NCBI GenBank assembly: GCA_021324155.1
Contig: JAJPJQ010000013.1
Span: 62,001-126,000 of the forward strand
Direction of reading: 5' to 3'
Source: Pseudomonadota bacterium
GTDB lineage: Bacteria > Desulfobacterota > Binatia > UBA9968
DNA length: 64,000 nucleotides
How positions within the stretch are numbered: position 1 is the stretch's first letter; each line of letters begins with the position of its first letter. The position numbers were made by a program, and so were the translations under genes. Of this stretch, positions 61,555-64,000 are shown piece by piece. Under the pieces are notes generated by a model, which saw only the letters and a list, made by a program, of their open reading frames with translations, was not told the DNA's origin and ran no database searches.

Positions 61555-62361
61555 ATGATAACCGTCGAAGGAGAACAAATCGAAGTCATCGACGCGCACT
61601 CGCACATGGGCGCGCGCAAGAAGCTCGCGATCCACCAGATTCCGCCGATCATGAAGTGGATGGCTGAGGACATGCTGGGCTCGATGGACAACGCCGGCGT
61701 CGACGGCGTGGTCACTTTCGCGATCGGCGTCGGCGAGCCGTCGGACTATCGCGAAACGAATCAATACATCGCCGACGCGATGAGAAAACATCCCGGGCGC
61801 ATTCACGGCTTCATGCGCCTGAGCCCGGGCATGGGGCCCAAGGACACGCTGCAGGTTCTGGAAGAGGGCGTGAAGCTCGGGCTCAAAGGCATCAAGATCC
61901 ACCCGCTGATCGAGCACTGTCCGGCCAACGACCGGGAGAAAGTCTATCCGCTGATGGAAGCGGCGCAGCACCACAATCTCACCGTTCTCATTCACTGCGG
62001 GCTCGGCGAGGACGCGAGCCCCGCGCGTCTCGGCGAGATCGCGCGCGATTTTCCCAAGCTCAAGATGATCTTCGGCCACTCGGGGCTCGTCGAAGGCGTG
62101 CGGCAGGTCGTCGAGATCGCCAAGAAGCACGATAACGTCCACATGGACAGCTCGGGCGTCGGCTGGCTGCCGTTTTTCTGCGAGTCGATCTCCTGGGCGG
62201 GTCCCGAGCGCGTGCTCTACGGCTCGGACCATCCGTTCAATCCGATGGAGTGGGAGATCGAGAAGATCGTGAAGCACGCGCAGCGGCATCTCAAGCTCAA
62301 GATCGAAGACTTGAGGCTCATCATGGCGGGAAACATCAAACGGCTGGTGGGCATCGGCTGA
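61555..62361 (+). CDS. Amidohydrolase-2 family protein
   Basis: A 268-aa TIM-barrel metal-dependent hydrolase. EVIDAHSHMGAR (first metal motif), VLIHCGLGED (third), IFGHSGLVEGV (fourth), and LYGSDHPFNP (Asp ligand). It is a second member of the family represented by the gene at 21098-21952. GGAGG lies four bases upstream of the ATG; it is divergent from the OCD-like gene with a 75-base shared region. Product unknown. Confidence 0.88.
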   Translation: MITVEGEQIEVIDAHSHMGARKKLAIHQIPPIMKWMAEDMLGSMDNAGVDGVVTFAIGVGEPSDYRETNQYIADAMRKHPGRIHGFMRLSPGMGPKDTLQVLEEGVKLGLKGIKIHPLIEHCPANDREKVYPLMEAAQHHNLTVLIHCGLGEDASPARLGEIARDFPKLKMIFGHSGLVEGVRQVVEIAKKHDNVHMDSSGVGWLPFFCESISWAGPERVLYGSDHPFNPMEWEIEKIVKHAQRHLKLKIEDLRLIMAGNIKRLVGIG

Positions 62362-62405
62362 CGAGACGATGTGCTATGATGTAGAGCGCGGAAGGGAGGA
62401 TTGTC

Positions 62406-63155
62406 ATGAGCATGCCGACGACGATTTTGGCTCGCACGATGTCCGATACGGTCGAGAGCGACATCAAGCGCGTGCACGTAATCGCGAATGAAATCCTCCC
62501 GCGCTACAACAAGCCGACGCTGAGCTTCGAGCGGCTGCGCAAGCTCGCCGACGGGCCGTTCGACCTGTTCTTGATACCGCTCGTCTTCGCCGACGAATAT
62601 AAGAAAGATCCTTCGATCGTGTTCAACGAGGCGAAGCGTCAGGAGATCAGGGGCCACGCGCTCGAGATCGCGAGGAAGCACGGCTTCGATACGACTCAGC
62701 CCGACCTCATGCCGGGCATCGAAGAATCGTTGCGCTCCGCGCAGAACGCCGGGTTTATCAACGTTCTCGTAACCACCGGGGGGCGGCGCTTCAAGCATGA
62801 GGCGATGGAGGAGCGCGGGCTGGGAAAATATTTCGCCGAGATCATCGACCGCGAGCAGACTTACTTCAGAAAAGAGCAGGGGATTTATCATCTCTTCCGC
62901 CAGCGGCAGGATAAATTTCTCCGCGTCGTGCTCGTCTCCGGCACCGCGACTTACATCCGCGCGGGAAATAATCTCGCGCATCTCAAAGTCGTCGGCAAAA
63001 CGCTCGAAGTGCTCACGGTCGCGCTCGCGACCGAAGCTTCTTATAACGACGAGGAGACGCTCGCCGCGGCGCAGCCTTCCATACTGATCCGCTCGCTTGC
63101 CGAGCTCCTGCCGGCGCTGAAGCAGCGCGCTTTGCTGCCGGCTTCCGCCGCATAA
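62406..63155 (+). CDS. HAD-superfamily-like protein, unknown function
   Basis: A 249-aa protein. MPGIEESLRSAQNAGFINVL, followed by VTTGGRRFKHEAMEERGLGK, resembles the cap-to-core transition of HAD phosphatases, with Thr/Ser motif II in VLVTTGG. The canonical DxDxT motif I is not evident (DGPFDLFLIPLVFADEY at 50-63 is different), so the assignment is tentative. GGAAGGGAGG lies upstream of the ATG. It lies 44 bases after the amidohydrolase and two bases before the MFS gene. Confidence 0.5.
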   Translation: MSMPTTILARTMSDTVESDIKRVHVIANEILPRYNKPTLSFERLRKLADGPFDLFLIPLVFADEYKKDPSIVFNEAKRQEIRGHALEIARKHGFDTTQPDLMPGIEESLRSAQNAGFINVLVTTGGRRFKHEAMEERGLGKYFAEIIDREQTYFRKEQGIYHLFRQRQDKFLRVVLVSGTATYIRAGNNLAHLKVVGKTLEVLTVALATEASYNDEETLAAAQPSILIRSLAELLPALKQRALLPASAA

Positions 63156-63157
63156 TT

Positions 63158-64000
63158 GTGGAGCGAACCGAAACCCAAACTCCCGCTTTATCTGTCACGG
63201 CGCCGGGGTGGACGCGGCTTGTTGCGACCTCCGTCGCGCATATGACCGAGCACGTCTATATCGGCGTGCAGACGGTTGCGCTTCCCGTCATCGCGGCCGC
63301 CATGGGCTTCAGCATGACCCAGGCGGGCCTGCTCGTCTCGACGCGCTATTTCGTCGCCGGGCTCACGAACCTGCCGTCGGGGTTCTTGGCCGATGCGACG
63401 AAGCGCCGCAGCACGGCGCTGGGATTTTGTCTCGTCTGTCTGGGACTCGGAAGCCTGCTCATGAGCTTCGCGCCGACCTATTGGCCTTTGCTCATTTTCA
63501 TGGGCATCAGCGGCATCGGGACCGGCGGCTTTCACCCGCAGTCGATCTCGATTTTATCGGCGGCCTACAAGGAGCGCCGCGCTTTTGCCCTCGGCATTCA
63601 CGACAGCGCGGCGAATTTAGGCGAGGTCATCGCGCCGCTCACGATCGGCGCGCTGCTGAGCTTCACCGACTGGCGCACGACGCTGCAGATCTGGGCGCTG
63701 CCCGGACTTCTCGCGGGTCTCTCCTACGCGCTGTTTTTTCCCGAGCGGAATCGACTTGTGGAGCACGCCGGCCGCGCGAAGGGATCGTTCTGGCACGACG
63801 TGGTGAAAGACCGCTCGGTGCTCGCGATGTTCTTCGTTTCCGTCTTTCGCACGCTCGGCCAGAGCGCGACGACGGTTTTCCTGCCGCTTTACATGACGAT
63901 TTATCTGAAACTCCCCGTCGCGACGATGGGTTTTTACATCTCGACCGTGTTTCTCTTCGCCGGCATCTCGCCGACTTTTTCAGGCTGGGTTGCGGATAAG
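63158..64000 (+). CDS. MFS transporter, truncated by window end
   Basis: Reading from a GTG at 63158 (VERTETQTPALSVTAPGWTR) or the ATG at 63242 gives a hydrophobic protein with typical loop 2-3 motif (SGFLADATKRRSTALG) and GGFHPQSISILSAAYKERRA. It includes at least 281 residues and runs past 64000. The frame differs from the shifted open frame at 63208, which is only a shadow. Resembles Fsr-like or sugar MFS carriers. It probably forms a unit with the amidohydrolase and HAD-like genes. Confidence 0.85.
   Translation, partial: MERTETQTPALSVTAPGWTRLVATSVAHMTEHVYIGVQTVALPVIAAAMGFSMTQAGLLVSTRYFVAGLTNLPSGFLADATKRRSTALGFCLVCLGLGSLLMSFAPTYWPLLIFMGISGIGTGGFHPQSISILSAAYKERRAFALGIHDSAANLGEVIAPLTIGALLSFTDWRTTLQIWALPGLLAGLSYALFFPERNRLVEHAGRAKGSFWHDVVKDRSVLAMFFVSVFRTLGQSATTVFLPLYMTIYLKLPVATMGFYISTVFLFAGISPTFSGWVADK

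Noticed and set aside
61480-62289. Upstream extension of the OCD-like gene (about 270 codons)
   Set aside because: Antisense to a good amidohydrolase gene; the family N-terminus starts at 61479.
63208-63999. 263-codon plus-strand open frame at the right edge
   Set aside because: The adjacent frame from 63158 gives a proper MFS membrane protein; this one is Arg/His-rich shadow.

Overview
The window is a dense, GC-rich bacterial chromosome segment with no gap over 300 bases that lacks a call. It has about 64 protein genes, with many ATGA-type overlaps and short spacers. Lipoprotein and Sec signals, a DUF883/YqjE-type envelope operon, AddAB, a secretin-domain protein and many Fe(III)/spermidine-type periplasmic binding proteins point to a Gram-negative. 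Free-standing substrate-binding proteins, metal-dependent amidohydrolases, VOC/cupin enzymes and a full selenium cassette resemble uncultured soil or subsurface lineages once placed in Deltaproteobacteria (Binatota, Rokubacteria or NC10-like). That placement is an inference; the window holds no rRNA or other phylogenetic marker. REGION 1 (0.2-5.3 kb, minus strand): a stressosome module rsbR-rsbS-rsbT-rsbX is translationally coupled to a histidine kinase that carries an RsbU-like N-terminal domain, then to a NarL-type response regulator and a strong terminator. Beyond it lie a free receiver domain and a free PhoB-type winged-helix domain. Four tandem 11-bp repeats sit upstream of rsbR. No sigma factor, RsbV or RsbW is present, so output appears to run through a two-component system. 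REGION 2 (5.3-10.7 kb, minus): a secretin N-domain-like protein, then the selenium operon selA-selB-selD. selD itself contains an in-frame UGA at the catalytic position and is read here as a selenoprotein. REGION 3 (10.7-19.3 kb): mixed housekeeping and accessory genes, including an orphan binding protein, an adenylate-forming enzyme, AzlCD, Fpg/Nei glycosylase, cupins, VOC, GST and an MFS carrier whose 5' end abuts an inverted-repeat element. REGION 4 (19.3-25.4 kb, minus): a six-gene operon of biotin carboxyl carrier, biotin carboxylase, an unusual carboxyltransferase, an amidohydrolase, an isochorismatase-fold protein without the catalytic Cys, and an LVIVD propeller. REGION 5 (25.4-46.8 kb): TrmJ, a matrixin-like lipoprotein, a membrane spermidine-synthase-like protein, a UvrD helicase, small enzymes, a second Cys-less isochorismatase homolog, an orphan binding protein, a lone ABC ATPase, a DHA2 exporter and addB-addA. 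REGION 6 (46.8-55.3 kb): gamma-glutamyltransferase, the YqjD/E/K-like operon, a third orphan binding protein with a clear promoter, and an aminotransferase-serA-purA operon behind a ZTP/ZMP (pfl) riboswitch with an overlapping intrinsic terminator. REGION 7 (55.3-64 kb): a lipoprotein, DUF488, sulfotransferase, RluA-type pseudouridine synthase, GFA-type protein, aldo/keto reductase, GlcG/HbpS-like protein, an ornithine-cyclodeaminase-like enzyme, an amidohydrolase, a HAD-like protein and a truncated MFS carrier at the edge. The points most worth a second look are the stressosome/two-component hybrid with its 11-bp repeats, the Sec-containing SelD, the ZTP riboswitch on a serine/AMP operon, and the carboxylase operon with a remodelled carboxyltransferase.
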